DNA of 47,652 nucleotides from Candidatus Bacteroides merdipullorum (GCA_019116045.1 DXCK01000062.1:1-47652); one strand, 5' to 3'. Counted from the first letter of the stretch, positions 8,895 to 17,201 are shown. The notes: generated by a model from the letters alone, not told the origin. Made by a program: numbers and translations.

Positions 8895-9977
8895 ATGGAA
8901 CAACAGCAAAACATATACAACCTGGTCTTCAAAGTGAGTCATGCCGGAGGCTCCGGAAGCTGCTTCTACCTCAAGGCATACGACCTCTTCGTCACCAACT
9001 ACCACGTGGTCGAAGGCTTCCACCAAGTGGCCATCCACGACAACCGGCGCAACCCCTATCCCGCGCAGGTGGTGCTGGTCAACCCCGCCCTGGACATTGC
9101 CCTGCTGGCCGTCAATCATGACTTCGGCGAACTGCCCGAACTCCACCTGGCCGGCGACGACACACTGGCCATCGGAGGGAAAATCCGCGTGGCCGGATAC
9201 CCCTACGGCATGCCCTTCACCGTGACCGAAGGCACCGTATCGTCGCCCAAGCAGCTCATGAACGGCCGCTATTACATCCAGACCGACGCGGCCGTCAATC
9301 CCGGCAACTCCGGAGGCCCCATCATCAACGACCGCGACGAGGTGGTGGGCATCACCGTCAGCAAGTTCAAGGAAGCCGACAACATGGGCTTCGGCATACG
9401 CGTCGAGGCGCTGCGCCAGGTGCTGGACAACGTGGACGGGCTGGAGCGGGACACCTTCCACGTGCAGTGCGAGAGCTGCGACGAACTGATTGACGAGGAG
9501 AACGACTACTGCCCCTCGTGCGGCGAACGCCTGCCCGAAGGCATCTTCGGCGAATGTCACCTCTCGCCCCTCAGCGAGTTTTGCGAGAGCGCCATCCGCC
9601 AGATGGGCATCGACCCCGTGCTGGCACGCGACGGCTACGAGGCCTGGTGCTTCCACCAGGGCAGCTCGGAGATACGCATCTTCACCTGCAACCGCGCCTA
9701 CCTCTTCCTGGTGTCGCCCGTCAACCTGCTGCCCAAGAAGAACGTCGAGCCGGTGCTGGACTACATGCTCTCCACCGACTTCTCGCCCTACAAGATGGGC
9801 ATCGAGGGGCGGCAAATCTACCTTGTCTACCGCATACACCTGTCCGACATCACCGACCGGTATGCCGACGTCATCCGCCAGCGCATGGTCGAACTGGCCG
9901 CCCGCGCCGACCAGATGGACAACATGCTGGTGGAGCGCTTCGGCTGCGAGTTTTCGGCCTACAGCAAGACGGAATGA
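8895..9977 (+). CDS. Cytosolic trypsin-like (S1C) serine protease with zinc ribbon and C-terminal domain
   Basis: 360 residues. Residues 1-180 are an S1C trypsin fold with a full triad: H37 in TNYHVVEG, D67 in NPALDIALL, S139 in NPGNSGGPI. There is no signal peptide, unlike DegP/HtrA, and no PDZ domain. Four cysteines (192, 195, 206, 209; CESC and CPSC) form a likely zinc ribbon. Residues 225-355 form a domain that resembles the N-terminal domain of the preceding protein: SPVNLLPKKN, then IYLVYRI, then ADQMDNMLVERFG. Probably an intracellular protease controlled or targeted through its C-terminal part. Substrate unknown. In operon with the 7524 gene. Confidence 0.85.
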   Translation: MEQQQNIYNLVFKVSHAGGSGSCFYLKAYDLFVTNYHVVEGFHQVAIHDNRRNPYPAQVVLVNPALDIALLAVNHDFGELPELHLAGDDTLAIGGKIRVAGYPYGMPFTVTEGTVSSPKQLMNGRYYIQTDAAVNPGNSGGPIINDRDEVVGITVSKFKEADNMGFGIRVEALRQVLDNVDGLERDTFHVQCESCDELIDEENDYCPSCGERLPEGIFGECHLSPLSEFCESAIRQMGIDPVLARDGYEAWCFHQGSSEIRIFTCNRAYLFLVSPVNLLPKKNVEPVLDYMLSTDFSPYKMGIEGRQIYLVYRIHLSDITDRYADVIRQRMVELAARADQMDNMLVERFGCEFSAYSKTE

Positions 9978-9986
9978 GGCGTGCCG

Positions 9987-10006
9987 GGCCGGGCCGACGC
10001 CCGGCC
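9987..10006 (+). terminator. GC hairpin after the protease gene
   Basis: A perfect 8-base stem (GGCCGGGC / GCCCGGCC) with a 4-base loop (CGAC), nine bases after the protease stop. No T-run follows, so it may stabilise the mRNA end or only attenuate read-through. Confidence 0.35.
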
Positions 10007-10058
10007 TCAGGCTTCGCCGGCCACCTACTGACTATTCACTACTAAATTTTTTTATAAC

Positions 10059-10727
10059 ATGAAAAAGAATCTTTTCAAAGCTACGACGCTGGCTTTGACA
10101 GCCTTTGTCGTGTCTGCCTGCAACCTTGTGGGCAACCTGGGCACCCTTGCCATGGACTCCGAGGATGCCGTGAAAAAAGTAAAAAACCTTGTGACGGACA
10201 ACATCGACACGGGCGAGTGGAAAATCATCGGCATCTCGTGGAACGAAGGGGGCGGCAACGGCCAGCTCGCAAACGACCTGAACAGTGGATTCGTCTCCGT
10301 AAACATGGTGAAGAAAGACGACGGCCGGGAATATTCGCAGAGTTTTATCGGCCAGCTCCACTACAAGCCCACGGCCCCCGACCCGAACACGCGCCGCGAC
10401 ACGCCGCTGGAATATGACAAAATCACGCCCATCGACGTGGCGAAGCTCGACCCCGCCGCCATCGTCAGCCAGTTGGAAGAAGCCAAGAAGATGCTTCCCG
10501 AGCAATACGTCTTCAAGTCGCTGGCCAGCTACGAGATGGATGCTACCGTCCCCTCGGAGATCACCGGGCGCGGCGAATACTCGGACCAGCAGACGGCCGA
10601 ATTTGTCATGAACGTGGTGGAGAAAGGCAAGGAGACGGTGACCAGCGCCGGCCAGACGTCCATCGTCTACTACGAGGTGACGTTTGAAGTGGCGCCCGAC
10701 GGCACGCTGACGATGCAGACGGATTGA
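10059..10727 (+). CDS. Hypothetical lipoprotein
   Basis: 222 residues. A basic start (MKKNLFK), a hydrophobic stretch and a lipobox (FVVSACN) mark it as a lipoprotein. The mature part is a mixed alpha/beta protein with charged segments; I recognise no family. The C-terminal half (YYEVTFEVAPDGTLTMQTD) suggests beta strands. It begins 81 bases after the protease gene, with a GC hairpin between them and no visible promoter box in the gap. It could be co-transcribed at a reduced level or separate. Function unknown. Confidence 0.7.
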   Translation: MKKNLFKATTLALTAFVVSACNLVGNLGTLAMDSEDAVKKVKNLVTDNIDTGEWKIIGISWNEGGGNGQLANDLNSGFVSVNMVKKDDGREYSQSFIGQLHYKPTAPDPNTRRDTPLEYDKITPIDVAKLDPAAIVSQLEEAKKMLPEQYVFKSLASYEMDATVPSEITGRGEYSDQQTAEFVMNVVEKGKETVTSAGQTSIVYYEVTFEVAPDGTLTMQTD

Positions 10728-10775
10728 GCAGGCCGGGGCTCGGCGCGCCCGGTGCCCTTCAGCTTTTTAAGGCTC

Positions 10776-10821
10776 GCCCTTGCGGGTGGCCGGACTTACT
10801 TCTCCGGCTGCCGGCAAGGGC
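10776..10821. terminator. Hairpin between the lipoprotein gene and sufE
   Basis: Arms GCCCTTGC and GCAAGGGC (8 bases, perfect) continue inward as an imperfect stem, GGTGGCCGG against CCGGCTGCCGG, around ACTTACTTCT. It lies between two converging genes. No strong T-run follows on either strand, so bidirectional termination is only a guess. Confidence 0.4.
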
Positions 10822-10839
10822 TTTGGGTGTGGAAAGGGG

Positions 10840-11265
10840 TCACTTCCCTTCTTTCGCCTTGAAGGCCAGGGCATACATGCGCATCTGCTTCACCATCGCC
10901 AGCAGGCCGTTGCTGCGGGTGGGCGAGAGGTGCTCGCGCAGGCCGATGCGGTCGATGAAGTAGAGGTCGGCCTCGAGGATTTCGTCGGGCGTATGTCCGG
11001 ACAGCACGCGGATGAGCAGGGCGACGATGCCTTTCACGATCAGGGCGTCGCTCTCGGCCTGGAACACCAGGCGCCCGTCCACGTCGTCGGCCTGCAGCCA
11101 CACGCGGCTCTGGCAACCTTCTATCAGGTTCTGGTCCGTCTTGTATCGTTCGTTCAAGGGCTGCTGCTCGCTGCCCAGGTCTATCAGCAGTTGGTAGCGG
11201 TCCATCCAATCGTCGAAGTCGCTGAACTCGGCGATGATTTCGTCTTGTGTCTCGTTGATAGTCAT
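10840..11265 (-). CDS. sufE: SufE family sulfur-acceptor protein
   Basis: 141 residues, the normal SufE length. SufE takes persulfide sulfur from the cysteine desulfurase SufS and passes it to the SufBCD scaffold during Fe-S cluster assembly in the cytosol. The acceptor cysteine is C51 in the family motif EGCQSRVW. The C-terminal helix pattern around LSPTRSNGLLAMVKQMR is typical. No suf genes are adjacent. Directly upstream of the start lies a purine-rich repeat (11269-11458) in which I see no promoter consensus. Confidence 0.92.
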   Translation of the reverse strand: MTINETQDEIIAEFSDFDDWMDRYQLLIDLGSEQQPLNERYKTDQNLIEGCQSRVWLQADDVDGRLVFQAESDALIVKGIVALLIRVLSGHTPDEILEADLYFIDRIGLREHLSPTRSNGLLAMVKQMRMYALAFKAKEGK

Positions 11266-11268
11266 TTT

Positions 11269-11458
11269 AATGAAGAATGATTTAATGAAGAATGATGAAT
11301 GAAGAATTAAAAATGATGAATGAAGAATTGAGTGAAGAATGAGGAATGAGGCATGAAGAATGGGGAAACGGGCGGCTCTTGCAGCAAGTGCGTGCCACAG
11401 GGATTTTTCATTCCTCGTTCTTCATTCTTCATTTTTCGTTCTTCCTTCTTCACTAAAG
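11269..11458. repeat. ATGAAGAATGA-type repeat, inverted array
   Basis: The left part (about 11269-11360) is a run of degenerate ATGAAGAATGA / GATGAATGAAGAATT units. The right part (about 11408-11458) carries the complementary TTCTTCATTCTTCATT units. The two arms are inverted around a unique core of about 45 bases and could fold into a long purine/pyrimidine hairpin. The element fills the gap between sufE and the M28 gene, starting immediately after the M28 stop. The same unit occurs at 33348-33822. Confidence 0.75.
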
Positions 11459-11460
11459 AG

Positions 11461-12474
11461 TTATTTCTCGTTATAGATGACCGTGGCGACGGTGGTGCCC
11501 ACGGCGTTCAGGGTAGCGCGGTCGATGATGTCCATGTTGTCATCGTGCGTGTGCCAGAAGTCGCCGAAGCCCGTGTCGCCCTGGGGGTCGTAGTTGATAA
11601 TGTCGACGCAGGGGATGCGGGTGAGGTTGTAGACGTAGATATGGTCGTCGGTCACTTCCGTGCCGTCTGCCTGCGGGAAGAAGTCCTGGAATCCCAGCCG
11701 TGCGGCCGTGTCCCAGATTTTCTTCACCTGCGCGGGGGCCGTGCGTTGCGAGAAGAGTTCGCGGTAGAACGTGGCGCCGCGTCCGCCCACCATGTCGAGC
11801 AGGATGCCGTAGCGTGCGTTGTAGCCCTGCGTGTGGGGCACTCGTCCCCAGTATTGCGAGCCCAGGCACCAGGTGTCGGGCTTGTACTGTCCGCGGTGGA
11901 AGGTGGGCATGCCGTAGTCTTCGGCGTCGAAGAAGATGATGTCCACCCCGATGGCGGGTTGCCGCTGCTGTATGAGTCGTGCCAGTTCCAGCAGCACGCC
12001 CACGCCGCTGGCCCCGTCGTTGGCGCCCAGGATGGGTTCGCGCTGCCGTTTCTTGTTGCGCTCGGCGTCGGCATAGGGCCGGCTGTCCCAGTGGGCGCAG
12101 AGCAGGACGCGGCGTCGGTTTTCAGGTTGATAGGAGCCGATGATGTTGCGCGCCTTCAGGATGGTGTTGTCGTAGGCCACGAGGTCGGCCTCCTGCACGC
12201 TGACGGTGGCTCCGAACTGCCGTAGCTTGCCGATGAGGTAGTCGCCGCAGTCGCGGTGCGCCTGTGTGTTGGGCACGCGGGGGCCGAAGTCCACCTGCTC
12301 CTGCACGTAGCGGTAGGCGCTGTCGGCGCAGAAAGTCGGCGGTGTGACCGTGTCCTGTGCCTCGGTGTCGGCCGCAGCCGCGGCCTGGTCCGCCTGTTTG
12401 CGGTGGTTGCCGCAGGCCATGATGGCGAGTGTCATCAGCAGGGCGGCGGCGATGAGAGGATGTTTCTGTTTCAT
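11461..12474 (-). CDS. M28 family zinc peptidase lipoprotein, glutaminyl-cyclase-like
   Basis: 337 residues from the ATG at 12474, four bases after the stop of the upstream gene; a start at 12501 would overlap that gene. A signal peptide ends in a lipobox with C21 (LAIMACG). The M28 metal-ligand pattern is visible: CAHWDSRPYA (His, Asp), ANDGASGVG (Asp), FFDAEDYG (Glu/Asp) and FWHTHDDNMD near the end (His). The order and spacing resemble glutaminyl-peptide cyclotransferases within M28, so it may form N-terminal pyroglutamate rather than cleave peptides; sequence alone does not settle this. Probably periplasmic or surface-anchored. In operon with the LD-carboxypeptidase gene. Confidence 0.85.
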   Translation of the reverse strand: MKQKHPLIAAALLMTLAIMACGNHRKQADQAAAAADTEAQDTVTPPTFCADSAYRYVQEQVDFGPRVPNTQAHRDCGDYLIGKLRQFGATVSVQEADLVAYDNTILKARNIIGSYQPENRRRVLLCAHWDSRPYADAERNKKRQREPILGANDGASGVGVLLELARLIQQRQPAIGVDIIFFDAEDYGMPTFHRGQYKPDTWCLGSQYWGRVPHTQGYNARYGILLDMVGGRGATFYRELFSQRTAPAQVKKIWDTAARLGFQDFFPQADGTEVTDDHIYVYNLTRIPCVDIINYDPQGDTGFGDFWHTHDDNMDIIDRATLNAVGTTVATVIYNEK

Positions 12475-12478
12475 ATCT

Positions 12479-13417
12479 TTATCTGTTGGTTTCTTGGTCA
12501 AACGTCAGTCTTACCTCTGCCGTGCCCACGTCCAGGCGGGCGTGCGCGCCGCAGATCAGGGGGAGGTTGCGCGTGACGTGCCCCACGGGGAAGTCGAAGC
12601 AGACGGGGCAGGCGCATCCGTCCAGCACGTCGGCCAGGGCGTCGTAGAGCGGCTTGCCCAGCGAGAGGTTTTCTTCGTATTCGGTGAACTGCCCCACGAT
12701 GATGCCCGCCAGCCGGTCGAGCACGCCGCCCAGCCGCAGGTTGTAGAGCATCCGCTCGACGGCGTGCGGGCGTTCGCCCACGTCTTCGAGGAAGAGCAGC
12801 GTGCCTTCCGCCGGAAAGTCCCACGGCGTGCCGCGCAGTCCGTAGAAGACCGACAGGTTGCCGCCGCGCAGCGTGCCCTCGGCCGTGCCCCGGCGGTTCA
12901 GGCGGTGTGGTGCGCAGGCAAGGGCAGGGGCCTTTCCGCCGGGCGTGGTGCCAAACAGCAGGTCGTGCAGGGCGCGCGTGGCCTCGTCGTCGGCGGGCTC
13001 CACGGTCAGGTGCCGTGCCATGGGCGCGTGCATCGAGGCGAACCCGGCGCGTTGGAAGGCGGCGTGCAGGGCGGTGATGTCGCTGAATCCGATGAGCCAC
13101 TTCGGGCTGCGGGCCAGGCGCGTGAAGTCCAGTCGTTCCAGCAGGTGGACAGCCCCGTAGCCTCCGCGGCTGCACAAGATGGCGCGCACGTCGGGGTCGT
13201 CCATCGCCCCTTGCAGGTCGGCCAGCCGCTCGTCCACCGTGCCTGCATACGTGCCGCAGGCGCCCTCGGCATGCGGAGCCATGACGGGGTCGAGCCCCCA
13301 CGAGCGCAGCCGTTCGGCAGCCCCGCGCAGGAAGTGGCGGTCGATTTTGCTCGACGGCGAGAGGATGACCACGCGGTCTCCCGCGTGCAGGTCGGGTGGA
13401 AGTATCAGAGTTTCCAT
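12479..13417 (-). CDS. LD-carboxypeptidase (S66 family)
   Basis: 312 residues from METLIL at 13417, which follows the promoter at a normal distance; the frame stays open to 13462 but that part contains the promoter box. S66 enzymes remove the terminal D-alanine of the murein tetrapeptide during cell-wall recycling. The nucleophile motif CSRGGYGA is present, together with WLIGFSDIT and FLEDVGE (likely the catalytic Glu). No signal peptide is seen, in keeping with a cytosolic recycling enzyme. It is followed after four bases by the M28 lipoprotein gene. Confidence 0.88.
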   Translation of the reverse strand: METLILPPDLHAGDRVVILSPSSKIDRHFLRGAAERLRSWGLDPVMAPHAEGACGTYAGTVDERLADLQGAMDDPDVRAILCSRGGYGAVHLLERLDFTRLARSPKWLIGFSDITALHAAFQRAGFASMHAPMARHLTVEPADDEATRALHDLLFGTTPGGKAPALACAPHRLNRRGTAEGTLRGGNLSVFYGLRGTPWDFPAEGTLLFLEDVGERPHAVERMLYNLRLGGVLDRLAGIIVGQFTEYEENLSLGKPLYDALADVLDGCACPVCFDFPVGHVTRNLPLICGAHARLDVGTAEVRLTFDQETNR

Positions 13418-13451
13418 ATCTTCAGCTTGGTTGATGTCAGTCTTTCCGGCG

Positions 13452-13459
13452 CAAAAATA
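13452..13459 (-). promoter_or_regulatory. Promoter -7 box of the LD-carboxypeptidase operon
   Basis: Minus-strand TATTTTTG, an exact TAnnTTTG match, 35 bases upstream of the chosen ATG at 13417. It supports that start over the longer reading. Confidence 0.5.
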
Positions 13460-13605
13460 CACATTTCGCGGCAGATTCTGTCACAGGGCGCGGGTTTTGT
13501 TTGGCCGATGTGCGCACGGGGCGTGTTCGTCGTCCGTCGGAAGCACGGCTCGGGTACGTTGCGGGCGGGCGCTGGGCGCGTGCCGAGAAATACTGCGCCC
13601 CAAGT

Positions 13606-13646
13606 ATTGTTTTTTCTAAAAAAATGTATAACTTTGTGACGTCACA
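13606..13646 (+). promoter_or_regulatory. Acyl-CoA synthetase promoter with overlapping 12-base palindrome
   Basis: ATTG at 13606-13609, 19 bases, then TAACTTTG at 13629-13636: a full Bacteroidales promoter. Overlapping its 3' end is a perfect palindrome, TGTGACGTCACA at 13635-13646, spanning the expected transcription start. That is a natural place for a repressor operator. Confidence 0.7.
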
Positions 13647-13663
13647 CCAAAAAGCACAACATC

Positions 13664-15499
13664 ATGGCTCAACAGGAAATGGCGGTACTGGTGCAGCGGC
13701 AGGCGGCCAAATATGGCGATAGGACGGCACTGAAATACAGGGATTATGGCACGGGGACGTGGGTGCCCGTGTCGTGGAAGGACTTCGAACGGACCGTGCG
13801 CACGGCGGCCAGCGCACTCGTGGCGCTCGGCGTGCAGGAGGGGGAGAACGTGGGCATCTTCTCGCAAAACAAGCCTGAATGTCTGGCGGTGGACTTCGCC
13901 GCCTTTGCCAACCGTGCCGTCACCATCCCGCTCTATGCCACCAGTTCGGCCTTGCAGGTGCAGTACATCGTGGGCGACGCCGCCATACGCTATCTCTTCG
14001 TGGGCGAACAGTTTCAGTACGACGCCGCTTTCTCCGTGTTCGGCTATTGCGAGTCGCTGCTCCAGATGATTATCTTCGACCGCTCGGTGCGGCGCGACCC
14101 GCGCGACCAGACGTCGGTCTATTGGGACGAGTTCCTGCAACTGGGCCAGGGATGCCCGCACCAGGCCGAGGTCGACGCGCGCACGGCCCGGGGGGACGAG
14201 CACGACCTGGTGAACATACTCTACACCTCGGGCACCACCGGCGAGCCCAAGGGCGTGATGCTGCGCCACAGCAATTACGACGAAATCTTCCGCACCCACG
14301 ACAAGCTGCTGGCTACGTTGACCGACCGCGACGTGTCGCTCAACTTCCTGCCGCTGACGCACATCTTCGAGAAGGCGTGGACTTACTTCTGCCTGCGCCG
14401 CGGTGTCTTGGTCTGTGTCAACCTGCGCCCGGCCGACGTGCAGCAGTCGCTTCGCGAGGTGAGGCCCACGGTGATGTGCAGTGTCCCGCGATTCTGGGAA
14501 AAGGTCTACCAGGGCGTCCACGAGCGCATCGCCCGCGAAAGTCCCCTGCGCCGGGCCCTGATGCTCGACGCGCTGAAGACGGGCGAACAGCACAACCTGG
14601 ACTACGTGAACGAAGGCAAGACACCGCCGCTGATGTTGCGCGTGAAGTATAAGTTTTACGAGAAGACCGTCTACGCCCTGCTGAAAAAGACCATCGGGCT
14701 GGAGAACGGCAACTTCTTCCCGACGGCCGGCGCCGCCGTGAGCGACGAAATCTGCCGCTTCGCACACTCCGTGGGGCTGAACATGATGGTGGGCTACGGC
14801 CTGACGGAGTCGACGGCCACCGTCTCGCTCTTCCCCGTCAGGGGCTTCCGCGTGGGGTCGGTGGGGCGCGTCATCCCGGGGCTGGAGGTGCGCATTGCCG
14901 ACAACCAGGAAATCCTGCTGCGGGGCAGGACCATCACCGACGGATATTACAAGAAGCCCGTCTCCACCTCGCAGGCTTTCGATGCCGACGGCTGGTTCCG
15001 CACGGGCGATGCAGGCTACCTGCGCGACGGCTTCCTGTATCTGACCGGGCGCATCAAGGAGCTGTTCAAGACTTCGAACGGCAAGTACATCTCGCCCCAG
15101 GCGCTGGAGACCCGCCTGGCCATCGACCGTTATATCGACCAAATAGCCATCATCGCCGACCGGCGCAAGTTCGTCTCCGCCCTGATAGTCCCCGTCTACG
15201 AGTACGTCAAGGAGTATGCCGCGCGCAAGGGCATCACCTACGGCTCGCTGGACGAGCTGCTGCGCCATCCCAAAATCATCGCGCTCTTCCAGGCCCGCAT
15301 CGCCACGCTGCAACAGCAGTTTGCCCACTACGAGCAGGTGAAGCGCTTCACGCTCCTGTCCCGCCCCTTCAGCATGGAGCAGGGCGAGCTGACCAATACG
15401 CTGAAGCTGCGGCGGTCGGTGGTCAGCGAGCACTTCAAGGACGAGATAGACCGCATGTATGCCGAGGCTGAGGCCGAGCAGCATGCCGCCGGCGCCTGA
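13664..15499 (+). CDS. Long-chain acyl-CoA synthetase (AMP-forming)
   Basis: 611 residues. It activates a fatty acid with ATP to an acyl-adenylate, then transfers it to CoA. The adenylation core motifs are in order: YTSGTTGEPKG at 187-197 (P-loop), GYGLTEST (A5), DGWFRTGDAG (A7) and KELFKTSNGKYISP (the A8-A10 end with the catalytic Lys). Length and order match the FadD15-like bacterial long-chain type. No membrane segment; probably cytosolic or peripheral at the membrane. Monocistronic, with a strong promoter carrying a palindrome at the start site and a terminator shared with rpsO. Substrate range cannot be read from the sequence. Confidence 0.9.
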   Translation: MAQQEMAVLVQRQAAKYGDRTALKYRDYGTGTWVPVSWKDFERTVRTAASALVALGVQEGENVGIFSQNKPECLAVDFAAFANRAVTIPLYATSSALQVQYIVGDAAIRYLFVGEQFQYDAAFSVFGYCESLLQMIIFDRSVRRDPRDQTSVYWDEFLQLGQGCPHQAEVDARTARGDEHDLVNILYTSGTTGEPKGVMLRHSNYDEIFRTHDKLLATLTDRDVSLNFLPLTHIFEKAWTYFCLRRGVLVCVNLRPADVQQSLREVRPTVMCSVPRFWEKVYQGVHERIARESPLRRALMLDALKTGEQHNLDYVNEGKTPPLMLRVKYKFYEKTVYALLKKTIGLENGNFFPTAGAAVSDEICRFAHSVGLNMMVGYGLTESTATVSLFPVRGFRVGSVGRVIPGLEVRIADNQEILLRGRTITDGYYKKPVSTSQAFDADGWFRTGDAGYLRDGFLYLTGRIKELFKTSNGKYISPQALETRLAIDRYIDQIAIIADRRKFVSALIVPVYEYVKEYAARKGITYGSLDELLRHPKIIALFQARIATLQQQFAHYEQVKRFTLLSRPFSMEQGELTNTLKLRRSVVSEHFKDEIDRMYAEAEAEQHAAGA

Positions 15500-15515
15500 G
15501 GCCTGGGGGAGAAAA

Positions 15516-15555
15516 GAAAGAGGGTGCGTCCCGGTGGACACACCCTCTTCTTTTT
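15516..15555. terminator. Bidirectional terminator between the acyl-CoA synthetase gene and rpsO
   Basis: A 14-position stem with one mismatch (AAGAGGGTGCGTCC against GGACACACCCTCTT) and a CGGT loop. It is followed by CTTTTT on the plus strand and by CTTTCTTTTC on the minus strand. It serves both converging genes. Confidence 0.85.
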
Positions 15556-15574
15556 CCTCGTGCGGGCAAGTGGT

Positions 15575-15844
15575 TTACTTGCGCAAGCCCAGCTCCTTCA
15601 CGATGGCACGGTAGCGCTCGATGTCGCGATCCTTCAGATAGTCCAGCAGGGCGCGACGCTTGCCTACCAACATGGTCAGAGCTCTTTCAGTGCTATAATC
15701 TTTTCTGTTGAGCTTCAGGTGCTCAGTCAGACGGGCAATACGGTAGGAAAACAAAGCAATCTGGGACTCGGCGGAACCAGTATCAGTGTTAGACTTTCCG
15801 TACTTGCTGAAGATTTCTTGCTTTTTAGCAGCGTCTAAATACAT
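15575..15844 (-). CDS. rpsO: 30S ribosomal protein S15
   Basis: 89 residues from MYLDAAKK at 15844, the standard length. S15 binds the central domain of 16S rRNA early in small-subunit assembly. The family signatures TGSAESQIALFSYRI, LTEHLKLNRKDYSTERAL and KRRALLDYLK are present. The frame is open to 15901 but that stretch holds the promoter. A complete promoter lies upstream. Codon use is more biased than in its neighbours (AAA, TCT, GAA), as expected for a ribosomal gene. Confidence 0.97.
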   Translation of the reverse strand: MYLDAAKKQEIFSKYGKSNTDTGSAESQIALFSYRIARLTEHLKLNRKDYSTERALTMLVGKRRALLDYLKDRDIERYRAIVKELGLRK

Positions 15845-15888
15845 AGTGTTAAATGAATAAATAGTTAATATAGTCTCTTTACGGGGCG

Positions 15889-15919
15889 CAAAGGTACGCA
15901 TTATCTTTCATACTGCAAT
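15889..15919 (-). promoter_or_regulatory. rpsO promoter
   Basis: On the minus strand: ATTG (15919-15916), 19 bases, TACCTTTG (15896-15889). Both elements match the Bacteroidales consensus. The transcript would have a leader of about 40 bases. Confidence 0.8.
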
Positions 15920-15979
15920 GCTTTGGCGCAAGAATTTCGCGTTTCCCCGGTTTCCGGAGGAGAAAAAAGTGGACTTTCC

Positions 15980-16010
15980 CTTGGCGGTTGCCTTGAAAGG
16001 ACTATTTTTG
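15980..16010 (+). promoter_or_regulatory. Promoter of the M50-like metalloprotease gene
   Basis: CTTG at 15980-15983, a 19-base spacer, TATTTTTG at 16003-16010, ending 26 bases before the ATG at 16037. It supports that start over the longer open frame. Confidence 0.7.
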
Positions 16011-16036
16011 TGCTGTCTTATTACATTTGGCTGTCT

Positions 16037-17197
16037 ATGAAGAAACTCCTGAAACACTTGCTCCCTTTTCTGGTCGGAGCCCTTATCGGTGCGGTGCTGG
16101 TTGTGGCGTCTATCGCCCTGTTCGGAGAAATATCAGTGGCCGAGTTCGGCCGCGGGCTGGCCCGGATGGGCGTACTGACGATAGCGGCCTGTGCCCTGGA
16201 GGGTGTGCTGCTGATGTTCTTCTGCCTCTTCCTGCAAGTGCTGCTGCACGAGGCCGGCCACCTGGTGTGCGGCCTGCTGTCGGGCTACCGCTTCCTCTCC
16301 TTCCGCGTGTTCAGCCTGACCCTCGTCCGCCAGGACGGGCGCTTGCGTCTGAAGCGCTACAAGCTGGCTGGGACGGGCGGACAGTGCCTCCTCGCACCTC
16401 CGGGCGGTCCCGACGACCGAGTGCCCTACTTCTGGTACTACGCCGGCGGGGTTGCCGCCAACCTGCTCTCGGCGCTCCTTGCCCTCGGCCTCTGGGCTTG
16501 GGTGGACGAGATGCCCTTCTGGCTTCGCCTCTTCCTGTTGCTGTTCGGGCTGATGGGCTTGCTGCTGGCCGTGCTCAACGGCATCCCGCGCCGGGTGGGC
16601 GGCTTGTGCAACGACGCCTGCAACATCGTCCTGCTCCGCCGCCGTCCTGCCGACCTCCGCTACATGTGGATACAACTCACCGCCGCTGCCCTCATCCAGA
16701 CGGGCACGAGCCCCCGCTCTCTCCCTGACGAGTGGTTCCCGTCGTCCGACACAGCCATCGACTATTCGGACCTGATGCAAGTCTCCATGCCCCTGATGCA
16801 AGCCTCCCGCCTGCAAGACAGCGGCCGTTGGGACGAAGCCTGCACCCTGCTGGACGACGTCTACGCCCATCGCGACCAGTTGCTCGGCCTGCTGCGCCTG
16901 GAGACCGAAGCCGAGCTCCTCTTCACCCTCCTCATGCTCGGCCGGACAGACCGCGCTCGCTCCCTCTGGACCGCCCCGCTGAAGACTTACGTCACGGCCC
17001 ACAGCCGCGTGAGCAGCGCGAAACAACGCATCCTCTTCGCCGTCGCCCTGGGGTTGGACGCCGACGAGCCCAAGGCACAAGCCATCCTGGCCGACGTGCG
17101 CCGCCGACGCGACGACTACCTCATGCAAGGCGAGGTGACGATGGACATCCGGCTGATGGAGGAACTGGCAGAAAAATGTAGGATATCTGCCGAATAA
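16037..17197 (+). CDS. Membrane-embedded M50-like zinc metalloprotease with a helical C-terminal domain
   Basis: 386 residues from MKKLLKHLL at 16037. About five hydrophobic segments occupy residues 8-220. The second or third carries H71-E-A-G-H75, the HExxH zinc motif, inside a membrane helix ([16 protein letters not shown]), as in site-2 proteases and related M50 families. A later [17 protein letters not shown] may supply the third ligand in place of the classical NxxPxxxxDG. The C-terminal 160 residues are a soluble helical region with TPR-like pairing ([19 protein letters not shown]). Possible roles are regulated intramembrane proteolysis or processing of another peptide; the substrate is unknown. 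Monocistronic, with its own promoter. Confidence 0.75.
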   Translation: MKKLLKHLLPFLVGALIGAVLVVASIALFGEISVAEFGRGLARMGVLTIAACALEGVLLMFFCLFLQVLLHEAGHLVCGLLSGYRFLSFRVFSLTLVRQDGRLRLKRYKLAGTGGQCLLAPPGGPDDRVPYFWYYAGGVAANLLSALLALGLWAWVDEMPFWLRLFLLLFGLMGLLLAVLNGIPRRVGGLCNDACNIVLLRRRPADLRYMWIQLTAAALIQTGTSPRSLPDEWFPSSDTAIDYSDLMQVSMPLMQASRLQDSGRWDEACTLLDDVYAHRDQLLGLLRLETEAELLFTLLMLGRTDRARSLWTAPLKTYVTAHSRVSSAKQRILFAVALGLDADEPKAQAILADVRRRRDDYLMQGEVTMDIRLMEELAEKCRISAE

Positions 17198-17201
17198 CCC
17201 G

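Noticed and set aside
7509..9839. A 776-codon open frame on the minus strand
   Set aside because: It lies opposite two recognised plus-strand genes with clear motifs and is rich in His/Gln/Val, the mark of an antisense shadow in GC-rich DNA.
13635..13646. A CRP-type site (TGTGA...TCACA)
   Set aside because: The half-sites are separated by two bases, not six, so it does not fit the CRP spacing.
13616..15541. A 641-codon minus-strand frame opposite the acyl-CoA synthetase
   Set aside because: The plus strand carries complete adenylation motifs and a promoter. The minus frame has no family pattern.
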